Assembly: GCF_014874095.1 (NCBI RefSeq)
Contig: NZ_JADBEB010000001.1
Span: forward strand, 4,836,001-4,900,000
From: Plantactinospora soyae
GTDB lineage: Bacteria > Actinomycetota > Actinomycetes > Mycobacteriales > Micromonosporaceae
Direction: 5' to 3'
DNA length: 64,000 nucleotides
This document shows positions 63,563 through 64,000 of the stretch, in pieces. A program made the translations under genes and the position numbers. The notes below the pieces were generated by a model. The model was not told the DNA's origin and made no database searches. It saw only the letters and a list, made by a program, of their open reading frames with translations. The number at the start of each line of letters is the position of its first letter. Position 1 is the stretch's first letter.

Positions 63563-64000
63563 TCAGAAGACGGTGCCGACGTCGCGGGCCACCACGTCGT
63601 CGAGGCAGCGCTCGGCGAGCGCGGCGATGGTCAGCGCCGGGTTGCAGGCCGCGGTGGAGCCGGGGACCAGGGCACCATCCACGACGTACATCCCGGGATA
63701 GCCGGCCACCCGGCCGAAGCCGTCGCAGGCCTGGCCGAGGACCGCACCGCCGAGCGGATGGAAGGTGTACGCCTCCAGCCCGTTCATGTCCAGCAGCCCG
63801 TACGGCGCGGCGGCGGCCAGCGAGAGCAGCCCGTCGAGTACGCCGATCCCGGTCGGCGGTGGCACCGGGCCGGGCGTGCTGGACGCGGTGACCAGCTGCC
63901 GCAGGGCGGCCCGGATCGCCCGCTGGGCGGCGAGGTCACCGTCGGGCGGCCAGATCAGCCGGACGTCGTCGGTCAGCGGAACGTACTCGAAGCGGCCGAC
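63563..64000 (-). CDS. GMC-family oxidoreductase, C-terminal part (cholesterol oxidase-like)
   Basis: The gene enters from the right edge; 145 C-terminal residues are visible (VGRFEYVPLTDDVRLIWPPD at the edge). The GMC C-terminal signature is present: FHPLGGAVLGQACD with the active-site His, and VVDGALVPGSTAACNPALTI near the end, where FAD is bound. The family oxidises alcohols with FAD, and the form HPLGG with AACNPALTI resembles cholesterol-oxidase and ChoD-like actinomycete members. The N-terminal FAD domain and signal, if any, lie outside the window. Confidence 0.88.
   Translation of the reverse strand, partial: VGRFEYVPLTDDVRLIWPPDGDLAAQRAIRAALRQLVTASSTPGPVPPPTGIGVLDGLLSLAAAAPYGLLDMNGLEAYTFHPLGGAVLGQACDGFGRVAGYPGMYVVDGALVPGSTAACNPALTIAALAERCLDDVVARDVGTVF

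Overview
The window comes from a high-GC actinomycete, most likely a member of Micromonosporaceae. This rests on the GlgE-type glucan pathway, a mycosin (MycP) next to WXG-type secretion proteins, a SigE-family ECF sigma factor, a type-B sdhCAB operon, and many start codons 6-7 nt downstream of a TAnnnT box, as in leaderless actinobacterial transcripts. No rRNA, tRNA, transposase, prophage or CRISPR array was seen. The family assignment is inferred from gene content.

Region 1 (1-14.8 kb) is storage-glucan metabolism and sugar uptake. glgB (only its 5' end is present) overlaps glgE. glgA (the GlgM-type synthase), a three-gene sugar ABC importer with a LacI-like palindrome upstream, glgC and pgm follow. 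Between them lie a lysE/lysG basic amino acid exporter-regulator pair and a SigE-like sigma factor overlapping a membrane beta-propeller partner.

Region 2 (14.3-20.6 kb) holds a small type VII secretion satellite: a WXG-like protein, a Pro/Gly-rich substrate-like protein and mycosin, with overlapping reading frames and no Ecc core genes. Next is an exported protein with two complete glycerophosphodiesterase domains. It ends at a long palindrome that also contains the stop codon of the next gene.

Region 3 (20.6-45.8 kb) is a surface-polysaccharide cluster. It encodes a PglF/PglE/PglD/PglC-like set (a 2,4-diamino-trideoxyhexose and its transfer to lipid carrier), a CapE-CapF-CapG cassette (UDP-L-FucNAc), a Gfo/Idh dehydrogenase plus DegT aminotransferase pair (3-amino sugar type), a nucleotide-sugar dehydrogenase, several epimerases, a nucleotidyltransferase, a methyltransferase-like protein, glycosyltransferases (one a double-domain fusion), a Wzx-like flippase and a Wzy-like polymerase. 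Together these look like a Wzx/Wzy pathway for a heteropolysaccharide rich in acetamido-deoxy sugars.

Region 4 (46-64 kb) is mostly chromosomal housekeeping: a two-component system divergent from a short Arg-rich leaderless ORF, a DUF389 membrane protein, Tex with a Gly-rich tail, a GPP34 protein, an APC permease, a metallo-beta-lactamase-fold hydrolase, a beta-lactamase-like serine hydrolase, sdhCAB with a divergent LysR regulator, an MmcQ/YjbR protein, an MDR oxidoreductase and the 3' end of a GMC oxidoreductase. Several non-coding gaps hold short tandem repeats, each of a different sequence.
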